From: Linepithema humile
Lineage: Eukaryota; Arthropoda; Insecta; Hymenoptera; Formicidae
Length of the DNA stretch: 64,000 bases
Direction: 5' to 3'
Assembly: GCF_040581485.1 (NCBI RefSeq)
Contig: NC_090134.1
Location: forward strand, 14,933,501-14,997,500
This document shows positions 27,601 to 33,389 of the stretch, in pieces. The notes beneath the pieces were generated by a model. That model did not search any database. It was not told where the DNA came from and saw only the letters and a list, made by a program, of their open reading frames with translations. Made by a program: the position numbers and the translations under genes. Within the stretch, counting starts at the first letter, position 1. Every line of letters begins with the position of its first letter.

Positions 27601-30395
27601 TCCCTCTATTCCTTAGTCCGTGCGGCACCCTAATAGGCAGGAATCGAACCTGGGTCTACAGTATAATAGTTTGAGGCTTAGTGCCCGAGCTACGCGCTTT
27701 TCTCGAAAATCGATCCAACGCGATCGGTATATAAGGAACTCTATAAACTTTAAATCAAGTTTTCTTGAAAACGGCTGAGCGTTGCGCCCTATCCCTTTGC
27801 TCAAGTGCTCTTCTAATCGAGTACTATACATATATAAGCCTTTTCAAAATCGGTGACCCGAAGTCCACGCCCTACCCTTGTTAGACAGCATTTAAGATAA
27901 TCCTGGAATAAGAACGGACTGCGAGTACCGTCCATATGACCCATACGGCAATATTCATAGTTCGTTCTTATATTCAAGATCTTCTTAAGTGTGGACTTAT
28001 ATTTGCTCTCTTCGTCACACACAGATTGTGTCTGACGAAGAGAACGAATATAAGCCAGCACTTAAGACGATCTTGAATATAAGAACAAACTATGACCGGT
28101 ATTCATAGTCATTTCTTATATTTAAGATCGTCTTAAGTTGTCGTCATCGTCGTCTTAAGATAATACTAATATGGCTTTTTGATTGGTTCGTAGCATTTTA
28201 AGACAAAACTTAAGACAATCTTAAATATAAGAACGGACTATGAATACCGGCTTACGACTAAAAAAAAACGCGTCAGCAATAATACCTTATAAGTGACGTG
28301 GAAATCTATTTCTTGAAATATTTCTATATAATAGATTTAAAAATAGAAAAATATTTTTATTAAATTTTAACAAATTTTCTTAAATTTCAATAATCAAGAG
28401 AAAAAAGCCCACTCAAAGAGAAGTAAGATATATAGCGTTTTTGACTGGTACAGGTTTACTCGCTCAGAGAGTGAATAATAACGTCACAAGTTCCATTCCG
28501 GTTACTAAGTTCCACTTTGTGTTACTAGAGCTACGTTCCGTAAAGCGCATATGCGCGCATATATCTATGGTATAAGTTATGTATACTATAGATCAATGCT
28601 CGAAATTAATTACACATTTCGGGCTGATTCCCGAGATGACGCCTCCTGTTCCCCCACTACCGCCCGATCACTGGCGACCGAGCCGCCGATAGCTCTAGCT
28701 CAGGAGCGTTTTATATTAAAATAGACTGGATTGTTTAGACATCTCTCAGGAAATCGTAACATTTTCTTCGCTACATAAATAATGTTTATTTTTATTAATA
28801 CATAATATATATATATATTTAATTATTAATAAAAATAAACATTATTTATGTAACGAAGAAAATGTTACGATTTCCTGAGAGATGTCTCAACAACCCAGCC
28901 TATTTCTTATATAAAGCGCTCCTGAGCCAGAGCTATTGGCGGCTCAGCCGCCAGCGGCCGGACGATAGTGGGGGAATAGGAGGCATCGTCTCGAGAATCG
29001 GTTCGAAATGTGCAACTAATTCCGAGCGCTGCTATAGATACGTCATCTATAGTATACCTAACGTATGTATCCATTGAAATAATCGAAATATAAAATTATA
29101 TTTGTATAAAATTTATTGCATTACTTATTAATTTATTTTGTAATTTACATAGAGATTTGTAAGATTATACGTTTATCACTAACTTCATTTTCATTGTTCA
29201 ACTACTTGCATAAATGTATTTATGCGTAATATGCTTTATAACTAGAACCTAGGTCAGATCAAAACCATTTCGGGTTGAACACATGTTCAATCGAAAATTG
29301 GATTCAATTACTCTCAGAGCGAGGAAACCTGTGCCAGCCAAAACGCTAATAGAATGCGAGTATCATTGAGGCTCGTGTAAGTGGAGAGGTGGCGCAGTTA
29401 GAAGAGGACACAAAATTGGATGAGTTTGCTGTTTTTGTTTATTATCGCGTGTGCAGTAAATATTTTTTCAGGTTGTCTCACTCAGAAAGCTTTCTGGTCT
29501 CACTAAGGCACTATAAACTAAGACACTATAAACGTGAGTATTCTCGTTTGCGTCATTTTTGCCCCATTCCTCCACTCCTTGCCCTCTCGCTTGCTAAGCT
29601 GCTTAGAAGACATAACCTAATTATTATAAACTTCTCAGCTCAGCGATAAAGGGGCGAGAGGGCAAGGAGTGGAGGAATGGGGCAAAAATGGCGCAGACGA
29701 GAATACCTGTATCTTTAGTGCTCTAGTCTCACTAGTCAACTGACATAACTATATAGTATATTATTCCTCACTCCACAGTCCGCTAAACAAGAACAGAAGA
29801 CTCACCGGATTTTGCTTCCCTTTTTAACGAGACCACGCTTTTTTGGCTAACTCTCGCGCTTTATATCTTACTACACTCTGCTCATAATTGAACAATGCCG
29901 CTGCTAAAGACCAATGGCCACAATGCTAGAAATCGGCCCGAGATTTCGATCCGAGAAGCATTAGCCAATAAAATTGCCATTTTCTATAAAAACTGCAAGT
30001 TGATTGGTTATACATTTCTTGGATCGAGATCTCGGACCGATTTCTAGCATCATGGACATTGGTCTTAACGCTCGGCGCTGGTCCTAGCGGCACGCGTGAG
30101 AAGCAAAAAAGGCATCAACCACGGAAATCGGCCTAAATGCTCGACTAATTCCAAGCACTGTTCTAGAATAAATTGAAATATAAATATAGATTCAGATTTT
30201 TTTAACTTACCGTTCAGAAAATTCTTTCGATTTCTGATTCGTGACAAGCAAATAATCACTTTTTTTTGCAAATATCTCGAATGCCAAAATACTAAATTGT
30301 TTACATACCATACTAATCTTTGATAAAGTAGGTATATCACAAAAATTGAAAATTATTTCTAATAACTCTATCGGCAAATTATGCAAAACAAACAT
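1..30395 (-). CDS. FBXW4: F-box/WD40 repeat protein, FBXW4-like, six visible exons, 3' end outside window
   Basis: Likely substrate receptor of an SCF ubiquitin ligase. Exons: 30395-30211, 19211-18909, 18838-18688, 18619-18423, 314-176 and 96-1 (the last continues left of the window). All have GT/AG borders and the phases match at every junction, giving 357 visible codons; FBXW4 is about 410 aa. Exon 1 encodes an F-box (LPIELLEIIFNFCD, then LSKISMVCKQF). Exon 2 has the short post-F-box motif NWINGRC and the start of the beta-propeller (DDYIISGDVYG across the exon 2/3 junction). Exon 4 has FDPIGTKFAASS and FVIYDIDK, exon 5 TGGSAGVLWDQRQ, and exon 6 IYAAVYNGLYELD; these are WD40-type blades. 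The start is the first ATG before the F-box. Introns 2 and 3 are about 70 bp, while introns 1 and 4 are 11.0 and 18.1 kb and packed with transposons. The F-box/WD40 class is secure; the FBXW4 assignment rests on domain order and motif feel. Confidence 0.8.
477..1080. mobile_element. Harbinger-like MITE family A, copy 1, carrying a nested family B copy
   Basis: Terminal inverted repeats GGCCGGTATTCATAGTC and its complement; 3-bp duplication TAA at 474-476 and 1081-1083. The two halves resemble the uninterrupted copies at 8239-8393 and 28095-28251; here they are separated by a family B insertion at 520-964. Confidence 0.75.
520..964. mobile_element. Harbinger-like element family B, copy 1, with a truncated MADF exon
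   Basis: Ends TGGCCGGTTTATGCTTCGG and its inverse, flanked by TAA at 517-519 and 965-967. The subterminal regions are arrays of CTTAAT/TTAAGA. An ATG at 756 opens a frame reading MSDADLIECVQQFD, VVWNKKNPNYKNK, the first part of a MADF domain, then truncated near 842. The same exon is longer in copy 2 (17770-17902). Confidence 0.75.
1944..2878. mobile_element. Harbinger-like element family G, long copy 1
   Basis: Ends AGCCTTGTGTCCACGATGCT and its inverse, flanked by TAA (1941-1943 and 2879-2881). About 97% alike by eye to the copy at 23219-24131. The interior carries a MADF-like reading frame on the minus strand (2389-2195). The ends share the CCGAGATCTCGG core with three short relatives elsewhere in the window. 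Confidence 0.8.
2195..2389 (-). pseudogene. MADF-domain exon remnant inside family G copy 1
   Basis: A 64-codon frame beginning at the ATG at 2389. It reads ILLMLYQQHLCIYVTKS then VDYHNRMKRDQALQII, matching the first half of a MADF (Myb/SANT-like) domain: a hydrophobic helix, then a DYHNRxKRDxAL motif. MADF proteins are the usual second protein of insect Harbinger transposons. The rest of the domain is missing, and copy 2 (23642-23493) has a stop after ELT. Interpreted as a decayed piece of the autonomous parent. Confidence 0.55.
4228..4472. mobile_element. TIR element of CCCAYRCAGCACAAA type with nested 130-bp repeat
   Basis: Ends CCCACGCAGCACAAAACATC and GATGTTTTGTGCTGTGTGGG. Interior made of reiterated ATCTTA/GACATCTT words. 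A 130-bp element (4281-4408) is inserted in the middle. Relatives are at about 11290-12740 and 52707-52835. Confidence 0.65.
4281..4408. mobile_element. 130-bp short inverted-repeat element family X, copy 1
   Basis: Ends GTTTTC(C)A...TGGAAAAC; the interior contains paired GACACAAGTTGACACAAATCG and TTGTGTCGCTTGTGTC words that fold on each other. Same unit at 4989-5119 (copy 2) and 7443-7573 (copy 3, opposite strand). Confidence 0.65.
4989..5119. mobile_element. 130-bp short inverted-repeat element family X, copy 2
   Basis: Nearly identical to 4281-4408, but in a different sequence context, so it moved independently. Confidence 0.65.
5785..7395. mobile_element. Foldback element with about 135-bp arms, hosting family K and other palindromes
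   Basis: The arm at 5785-5920 (TTCTTGTATGTAATACGAGT onward) is the reverse complement of 7262-7395. The interior holds family K copy 1 (5931-6711), a 140-bp palindrome (6717-6855, arms GTTCGTTTTAGCTACACTGG) and two inverted copies of a TATCATGCAATRTAGTGAAA segment (from about 6864 and 7189). Confidence 0.55.
5931..6711. mobile_element. Inverted-repeat element family K, copy 1
   Basis: Ends GGGTGCATTCGTTTATGCAG and its inverse; the subterminal region repeats CGTTTACGCAG. The same 780-bp element is at 21761-22527, and a short derivative is at 23130-24300. A possible old exon on the minus strand (about 6600-6433) is shared by both long copies but holds an in-frame stop in each. Confidence 0.7.
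7385..8055. mobile_element. Palindromic element with CCGCGGCACACGGTAC arms, nested family X copy 3
   Basis: The arm starting near 7399 (CACGGTACTATTTTCTCTGCT) returns inverted at 8020-8045. The interior has diverged repeats of a GCTGGCAATCTTGCTGTCTGC-like word on both sides. Family X copy 3 (7443-7573) interrupts the left arm. Confidence 0.5.
8059..8178. mobile_element. 120-bp hairpin MITE family J, copy 1
   Basis: Near-perfect hairpin with ends GGTCTGTTCTTTATAGCTGA and its inverse. Other copies are at 20171-20290 and 43055-43174; the last has TTA on both sides. A half copy is at 5382-5418. Confidence 0.75.
8239..8393. mobile_element. Harbinger-like MITE family A, copy 2 (uninterrupted)
   Basis: Ends GGCCGGTATTCATAGTCATT and AATGAATACCGGC with the CATCGTCATCGTCGTC centre. 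It abuts the transposase fragment that begins at 8396. Confidence 0.7.
8396..8733 (+). pseudogene. C-terminal fragment of a PIF/Harbinger (HARBI1-like) transposase
   Basis: The open frame ends at a stop at 8733. It shows the conserved C-terminal block of HARBI1-like DDE transposases: RTRNIIERLFGIWKRRFPVL (the E of the catalytic triad lies in NIIERLFG) followed by an LHNIA motif. Both catalytic aspartates are absent because the 5' part is missing; a family A MITE lies exactly at the break. It is a different lineage from the intact transposase at 37602-39079. Confidence 0.8.
9439..9895. mobile_element. Inverted-repeat element family F, copy 2
   Basis: Ends GGGTGCTTACGATAATTCAA and its inverse; flanked by ATG (9436-9438 and 9896-9898). 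Arms nearly perfect around an AT-rich centre near 9640. Confidence 0.75.
10028..10300. mobile_element. Mutator-like MITE family E, copy 1
   Basis: Ends CAAGATCTATAGAGAGAAGG and its inverse. The interior alternates GGCGAGGGACGATGAAGGAAGG with GGGACGAGCGGCAAGAGGGG units and a GATGATCTCATCxGC hairpin. No matching flanking duplication at this copy. Confidence 0.65.
10485..10717. mobile_element. Inverted-repeat element family U, copy 1
   Basis: Ends ATACCATACTGGAACGAGCA and its inverse CGTTCCAGTATGGTAT. A second copy, split by family B copy 3, spans about 33655-34805. Confidence 0.6.
11029..11130. repeat. Compound GT/GC microsatellite (GCGTATGCATGTGTGT units)
   Basis: Imperfect tandem units of GTGCGTATGCAxxTGTGTGC. 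Open frames on both strands here are by-products of the repeat. Confidence 0.8.
11498..11654. mobile_element. 155-bp MITE family D, copy 1
   Basis: Built from CATAAGCATAAGGAAATTGATTGG arms around a TATATATAAGC centre, ending GGCCGGAGCACAGAC / CGAGAGCACAAGC. Other copies: 17486-17640, 22814-22968 and 22972-23126. Confidence 0.75.
11853..12412. mobile_element. Inverted-repeat element family F, copy 3, with expanded AT microsatellite
   Basis: Ends GGGTGTTTACGATAATTCAA and its inverse. The centre (12095-12235) is an ATAATAT microsatellite, longer than in the other copies. It sits exactly in the loop of a larger palindrome whose arms begin GGAAGTAAAGTCACAAATGT. Confidence 0.7.
12743..13045. mobile_element. 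Palindromic MITE with GTTCCGTTCC arms
   Basis: The arm at 12743-12800 (AAATTTCTCTACCAGTCC) returns inverted at 12980-13045. AT-rich centre; no coding signal. Confidence 0.55.
13046..13880. other. Non-coding intronic stretch with a GC/GT microsatellite
   Basis: Contains half of a family G end (about 13165-13200, ACTCGGACCGATTTCTAGCA) and a GTGCGTGCGTGCGCGCGC run at 13717-13756. Nothing else recognised. Open frames here are short and compositionally biased. Confidence 0.5.
13880..15935. mobile_element. Old diverged inverted-repeat element around a younger palindrome
   Basis: The segment 13880-14080 (TGTGCTCCATATTATGTATA onward) matches the reverse complement of 15720-15935 with many differences. 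The near-perfect palindrome 14085-15030 lies inside, so it inserted later. Confidence 0.5.
14085..15030. mobile_element. 946-bp near-perfect palindrome (foldback MITE)
   Basis: Ends GGTAATTATGCAGAATACCC and its inverse; centre near 14551. The two ~465-bp arms differ at only a few positions, one being a short indel near 14870. Each arm carries a G/C-run mini-hairpin (CCGCCCCCCCTGCGGGGGGG at 14406). As RNA this would form a hairpin of over 400 bp. Confidence 0.85.
15945..16125. repeat. Four tandem ~45-bp units, each with a GCCAG...CTGGC stem
   Basis: Units begin near 15947, 15992, 16035 and 16082. Each reads (A)GCCAGAGxCGxTxTATCGTxAGCTGGCA followed by an A-rich spacer, and each could form a small stem-loop. 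The units differ from one another in sequence but keep the stem. Confidence 0.6.
16271..16728. mobile_element. CAAGGTGTC-ended palindromic element
   Basis: Ends CAAGGTGTCTAATAAATATA and its inverse, flanked by TA. AT-rich arms with an ACAAAATAAAGATAACTA hairpin inside. Same TA-flanked layout as R1 and R3. Confidence 0.6.
17770..17902 (-). pseudogene. MADF-domain exon 1 preserved inside family B copy 2
   Basis: The frame from the ATG at 17902 is open for 44 codons and ends at a good splice donor (GTG|GTAAGT). It reads DADLIECVQQFDVVWNKK, NPNYKNKLVVKNSWNAIGEA, a typical first half of a MADF domain (helix, LWxxxxPxYKN, then W-x2-I). No downstream MADF exon is seen in this copy, so it cannot make the whole protein. 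It is the best-preserved trace of the family B parent's DNA-binding protein. Confidence 0.65.
18051..18195. mobile_element. 145-bp MITE family C, copy 1
   Basis: Ends TTTTCGATTATACGGATTTT and its inverse around a centre with TGACGTCATTGCA. Copy 2 is at 34506-34650. Confidence 0.7.
20072..20170. mobile_element. 100-bp hairpin MITE with GCTGCGTTCCGATATTCACT arms
   Basis: Near-perfect palindrome around a short loop. A related, more diverged hairpin is at 20700-20812 (AGCTGCGTTTGGCATTGCAA arms). Confidence 0.65.
20171..20290. mobile_element. 120-bp hairpin MITE family J, copy 2
   Basis: Same arms as 8059-8178 (GTCTGTTCTTTTTAGCTGAA). Confidence 0.7.
20955..21111. mobile_element. Harbinger-like family G, short derivative 1
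   Basis: Ends GGCCAATGTTCACGATGCTA and its inverse, with the CCGAGATCTCGG motif and a CCAATC-containing centre. Preceded by TAA. Sisters at 29908-30065 (TAA on both sides) and 41644-41789. Confidence 0.7.
21140..21430. mobile_element. Mutator-like MITE family E, copy 2, with perfect 9-bp duplication
   Basis: The element 21149-21421 (CAAGATCTATAGAGAGAAGG ends) is flanked by AGGTTAGTG on both sides (21140-21148, 21422-21430). A 9-bp duplication points to the Mutator superfamily. Open frames read through it are artefacts of its purine-rich repeats. Confidence 0.8.
21606..21655. repeat. GA microsatellite
   Basis: AGAGAGAG tract with occasional AAAG. It generates a spurious Arg/Glu frame. Confidence 0.9.
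21761..22527. mobile_element. Inverted-repeat element family K, copy 2
   Basis: Close to 5931-6711 along its whole length. Flanked by ATT on both sides (21758-21760, 22528-22530), suggesting a 3-bp target duplication. Confidence 0.75.
22648..22810. mobile_element. 160-bp palindromic MITE with GGGTGCCGTCACATGAAG end
   Basis: Arms share GTAACTTGCGTAAGCGTA and the inverse TTACGCTTACGCAAGTTACG. The outer end resembles family P (26530). Confidence 0.5.
22814..23126. mobile_element. Two adjacent copies of MITE family D (copies 3 and 4)
   Basis: Copies at 22814-22968 and 22972-23126 in opposite orientation, separated by TTAA-like sequence. Nearly identical to 17486-17640. Confidence 0.75.
23130..24300. 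mobile_element. Short family K copy 3 split by a nested element that is itself split by family G copy 2
   Basis: Family K ends at 23130 and 24300. Inside is an element with GGCCATCACACACAAAATGA ends (23175-24255). Inside that lies family G copy 2 (23219-24131, TAA at 23216-23218 and 24132-24134). Three insertion generations can be read from the borders. Confidence 0.75.
23493..23642 (-). pseudogene. MADF-domain exon remnant inside family G copy 2
   Basis: ATG at 23642, 49 codons, then a TGA where copy 1 (2389-2195) continues. It shares VDYHNxMKRDQALQIICN with copy 1, showing that both elements descend from one coding parent. Confidence 0.5.
25052..25504. mobile_element. hAT-like palindromic MITE family M, copy 1, perfect 8-bp duplication
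   Basis: The element 25060-25496 starts CAGCGCTCGGAATTAGTTGC and ends with its inverse. Duplication CAATTAAC at 25052-25059 and 25497-25504. Long GC-rich arms, AT-rich centre, no coding capacity. Confidence 0.85.
25515..25971. mobile_element. hAT-like palindromic MITE family M, copy 2, perfect 8-bp duplication
   Basis: The element 25523-25963 has the same ends as copy 1. Duplication TTTTACAT at 25515-25522 and 25964-25971. It inserted just 26 bp from copy 1. Confidence 0.85.
26530..26976. mobile_element. Harbinger-like MITE family P (GGGTGCCGTCACATACA ends)
   Basis: Ends GGGTGCCGTCACATACA and its inverse; the subterminal region repeats CCGTAATCCG. Flanked by TTA on the left and, beyond the family O copy, TAA on the right. 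The opposite foldback arm shows the empty site as GTGTAATAGG. Confidence 0.7.
26969..27630. mobile_element. hAT-like MITE family O, copy 1, perfect 8-bp duplication
   Basis: The element 26977-27622 has ends CACGGACTAAGGAATAGAGG and its inverse. Duplication CGGCACCC at 26969-26976 and 27623-27630, lying in the right end of family P. Contains a G10 run near 27036. Confidence 0.85.
27945..28251. mobile_element. Two overlapping family A-type MITEs
   Basis: A variant with a CTCTTCGTCACACACAGATTG centre (27945-28100) abuts the typical copy 28095-28251. A half copy lies just left (27895-27940). Confidence 0.65.
28440..29340. mobile_element. Inverted-repeat element hosting hAT-like MITE family M copy 3
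   Basis: Outer arms GCGTTTTTGACTGGTACAGG / CTGTGCCAGCCAAAACGC. Inside is a GTTCCGTAAAGCGCATATGC hairpin (as at 22557-22642), and inside that family M copy 3 (28594-29031) with the perfect duplication CTATAGAT (28586-28593, 29032-29039). Confidence 0.7.
29521..29730. mobile_element. 210-bp palindromic MITE
   Basis: Arms with GCGTCATTTTTGCCCCATTC and the inverse GGAATGGGGCAAAAATGGCG. No coding signal. Confidence 0.6.
29908..30065. mobile_element. Harbinger-like family G, short derivative 2
   Basis: Ends AGACCAATGGCCACAATGCT and its inverse, flanked by TAA (29905-29907, 30066-30068). It cuts into the right terminal repeat of the 10.6-kb hAT-like insertion. Confidence 0.75.
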
Positions 30396-30852
30396 ATTTG
30401 TCTTCTTAATTAAACGTTATCACGTAAGAATATGAATATTATAACCGGTATGTTCACTTCACTGAATGCTATACTTTTTTATTTTTAAAGTGGAATGTCT
30501 TCAGCTTAAGAACGGCTATTCGGCACAAACACTCTAGTTCCTATAGACTACTATGTTGAAATTCCTTAGATAATTCTGTTAGACTTTTTATCAAATCGGT
30601 AAACCTTCAGCAACAATTCCCACTCATCCCTCCGGAGCAACTGACGCACAAAATTCCAACTCATCACCGAAACCATGAAAATTAGAGATCAGGAAGCTGA
30701 ACTAGGCTTTCAGAAATGCGACCAAAATCAGGTTTCTGAAGTAATACTGGTGGTACTCGATAGGCGGCGTTCGAATCGCAAAATTCCTCATATATACATA
30801 TACGCTTGCGTATACATACACACGAACGAAAGATGTAAAGAATACAGAGGTT

Positions 30853-31144
30853 ACTATGAGGCAAGATCTATAGAGAGAAGGTTATCTCACGCGCAAAGAG
30901 GGACAAGCGGCAAGAGGGGCAAATGCTGAGCGGGGCGAGCGGCAAGAGGGGCAATGATGATCTCATTGGCAAACAGAAGCTATCTCAGACAGCTACTGTT
31001 TGTCGATGAGATCATCATGCTCTCCCCTTTCTTCATCGTCCCTCGCCATCAAGCTGTTTCTAGCTCCCCCCCTTACTTTATCGTCCCTCGCCAACAACCG
31101 GTTTTCCTGAGGTAACCTTCTCTCTATAGATCTTGACTGTGAGG
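30853..31144. mobile_element. Mutator-like MITE family E, copy 3
   Basis: The element 30862-31135 is flanked by ACTATGAGG and ACTGTGAGG (8 of 9 identical). It lies upstream of the FBXW4 start codon, about 460 bp away. Confidence 0.75.
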
Positions 31145-31357
31145 TTGATTGTGAGGACGGTGTCGTGGAACGCAAGCGACATCTCGATTAGCATTTTGAA
31201 CTAATTCAGATGACCACTTTTGAGCTCATAATCTAACGCCATCGCCTATTAAGTTCGGCCTCCTGTTCTCTATTCTTCATGACCGAAACTGAAATATAAG
31301 TATGCTGGAAAGAGTGCTGCCAGACGGAGCTGCCAGAAACAAGCAGCAAGCATCTTA

Positions 31358-31916
31358 GGCCGAATTCCCACTGAGCGCGTCACGCGTCGCGTCATGACTC
31401 GCGTAACGACGCGACGCGAGGTAAGCTAAAAAATAGCGTCGTTCTTATTCACACTGAACGCGTCGCCGTAAGGAGACAAAAGATAATAGTAGAGAATAAT
31501 GGCTTAGTTTACACCGATTGTGTAGTACGCGTACCAAGTACTAAATCTGCTTCTTTGATTGGTATAGATTTTACACTAAACGATTTATATCTATCGGAGA
31601 AGCAGATTTAGTACTTGGTACGCGTACTAAACAATCGATGTAAACTAAGCCAATAATTATTTAATAATAATATTAAATAATAATTTGGAACTTACGAATA
31701 TTGTTACATTTTCTGTGACCTGTCTCATAATGCGCCCGATCTGGGATCTCGTACAAAGGAAGAATCTTTTGTCTCTAGAATGTCAAGCAACCGAACCGAT
31801 GCGTCGCGCAAGGAGTCGCGCCGCACATGATGCAATAAAATGGGATGTTTTGATTGGTTAATTCGTGACGCAGCGGATAACGCGACGCGTGACGCGCTCA
31901 GTGGGAATTCGGCCTT
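31358..31916. mobile_element. TIR element with GGCCGAATTCCCACTGAGCG ends and a nested hairpin
   Basis: Ends match as inverted repeats with CGCGACGC-rich subterminal sequence; flanked by TTA on both sides. The nested hairpin is at 31502-31652 (TGGCTTAGTTTACACCGAT arms). Confidence 0.7.
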
Positions 31917-31989
31917 AGAGTGAAATCAGATGATACGGAAAAGAGTTGCGGAACGGAGAGTGCGTCATTGAGACAGCCAATCACAGCTA

Positions 31990-32455
31990 TTCCGTACGAT
32001 TGTATTCCGCAAGTCTTGTTCCCTCAGTTTACATGATACGGAATAAAAAATCAAATGACGCATCTGTGAAAAATAAAATTTAAGAAAACAAACATTTTTA
32101 TAATTGTAGCGCTTTTAAAATAACATATAATGTTATAAATTATGAAAAAATTTATCTGCGTATAGTAATTTAATGATAAATAAAGATTTTAAAATTAAAG
32201 AAAACATAACCTTTAAAAATTGTTTTCTTTTTAAATTTCAAAATCTTTATTTATCATTAAATTACTATACGCAGATAAACTTTTTCATAATTTATAACAT
32301 TATATGTTATTTTAAAAGCGCTACAATTATAAAAATGTTTGTTTTCTTAAATTTTATTTTTCGCAGATGCGTCATTGGATTCCTTATTCCGTATCATGTG
32401 AACTGAGAGAACAAGGCTTGCGGAATACAATCGTACGGAATAGCTGTCCTTGGTT
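31990..32455. mobile_element. 465-bp near-perfect palindrome
   Basis: Arms ACAGCTATTCCGTACGATTG and inverse, centre near 32220. Open frames in it are mirror artefacts. Confidence 0.75.
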
Positions 32456-32544
32456 GCTGCATCGAAACATCAACTGAACATTTTGGAGTTTTGAGTGAGA
32501 TTTCTTGTATAGATTTTTTAATAAAGATAAATTATCATTTAATC

Positions 32545-32722
32545 ATGGACAGTGAATTAAATATGGTCACAGAATCTATAGCACAGTTATTAAAGGTATA
32601 TTTAAGAACCCTTATGTTAAATTATAAAAAAAAAAAAATAAGATTAACTTTGCTAAAATTATTGGCATTACACACGGTCTTGTCAGAGCATAAAAAATCT
32701 AAAAGAAGTATATGGGTCAGAC
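32545..32722 (+). pseudogene. N-terminal remnant of a PIF/Harbinger transposase, cut by a hAT-like MITE
   Basis: The frame from the ATG at 32545 ends in KRSIWVRP, matching the WWVRP(VH) motif that ends the N-terminal region of the intact transposase at 37602. The frame is interrupted exactly there by family O copy 2 (32723-33368). The rest of the transposase does not resume on the other side, so more was lost than a simple insertion explains. Confidence 0.55.
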
Positions 32723-33368
32723 CACGGACTAAGGAATAGAGGGACTGAGTCTAAAGTCCTAGTTTAGGCGAGAGGGGATGGTAATTCAAGCGTGCGGGGG
32801 GGACTGCTTTCCGCCATATTGATGTAGCGATTCTCACACAGAGATTCTGTGTCTGTGACATGGTTACACTCGTGTAGTGGTGTCACTAAACATAACGAGT
32901 GACAAGCGTAAAGAGATTAGGCGGTTTTATTATTGTTGTACTATAAATTTTTTTAAATACTTTAACTTTTATTACTCTGAGGCTCTGCATATAGTAGACA
33001 AAATATTAGAAATAGCAATAAACATTTAATATTAAAAAGAGAAATTATTTTACATCTAACAAGAGAATAAAATATATTAATTAGTTCCAATTCTTATTTC
33101 TTAATTCATGCATTAATTTTTTCTATTCTTTTTATTTTTAAAATAAATAATTCCAATTTCTTATTTCTAATATTTAATAATTATTCCTATTTCTATTTCC
33201 TATTTTGTTTATTGTGCGCAGGATCTGACTTTTATTTTTCACACATACGCAAATAGTGAGTTCTATGTGTGGTGATTACTAAACGAATATGGCGGCCCCC
33301 CCCCCCCCCGCCGCAAACGTGCTCCCCCGGTACAGCTTGTGCTCCGTCCCTCTATTCTTTAGTCCGTG
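32723..33368. mobile_element. hAT-like MITE family O, copy 2
   Basis: Inverse orientation to 26977-27622 and similar throughout, with a C run near 33300. The flanks GGTCAGAC and AGCTACAC do not match, so one side has been rearranged. Confidence 0.8.
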
Positions 33369-33389
33369 AGCTACACTGAACTACACTAT

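Larger units (their letters stand above)
24610..27893. mobile_element. Foldback element with tRNA-like Pol III boxes in both arms
   Basis: The left arm (24610 to about 25055) is the inverse of a right arm running from about 26350 to 27893, interrupted by families P and O. Each arm contains a tRNA-like block: A box TAGCTCGGGCA (24793-24803) and B box GGTTCGATTCC (24835-24845); the inverse copies are at 27682-27692 and 27640-27650. The spacing and the T-arm CAGG-TTCGATT-CCTG are tRNA-like, but the acceptor and D stems do not pair, so this is a tRNA-derived sequence, not a tRNA gene. The centre holds two hAT-like MITEs (25060-25496, 25523-25963). Confidence 0.6.
19569..30168. mobile_element. 10.6-kb composite hAT-like insertion filling FBXW4 intron 1
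   Basis: The left end at 19577 (CAGTGCTCGGAATTAGTTGA) matches the reverse complement of the right end at 30160 (CAGTGCTTGGAATTAGTCGA). Similarity continues inward for about 90 bp on the right, until a family G short copy interrupts it. Both ends are flanked by the same 8 bp, TTCTAGAA (19569-19576 and 30161-30168). An 8-bp duplication and CAG-type ends are hallmarks of hAT elements. Everything between, including many other elements, would then be later insertions. Caveat: TTCTAGAA is self-complementary, so the duplication and the inverted repeat are not independent. Confidence 0.55.
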
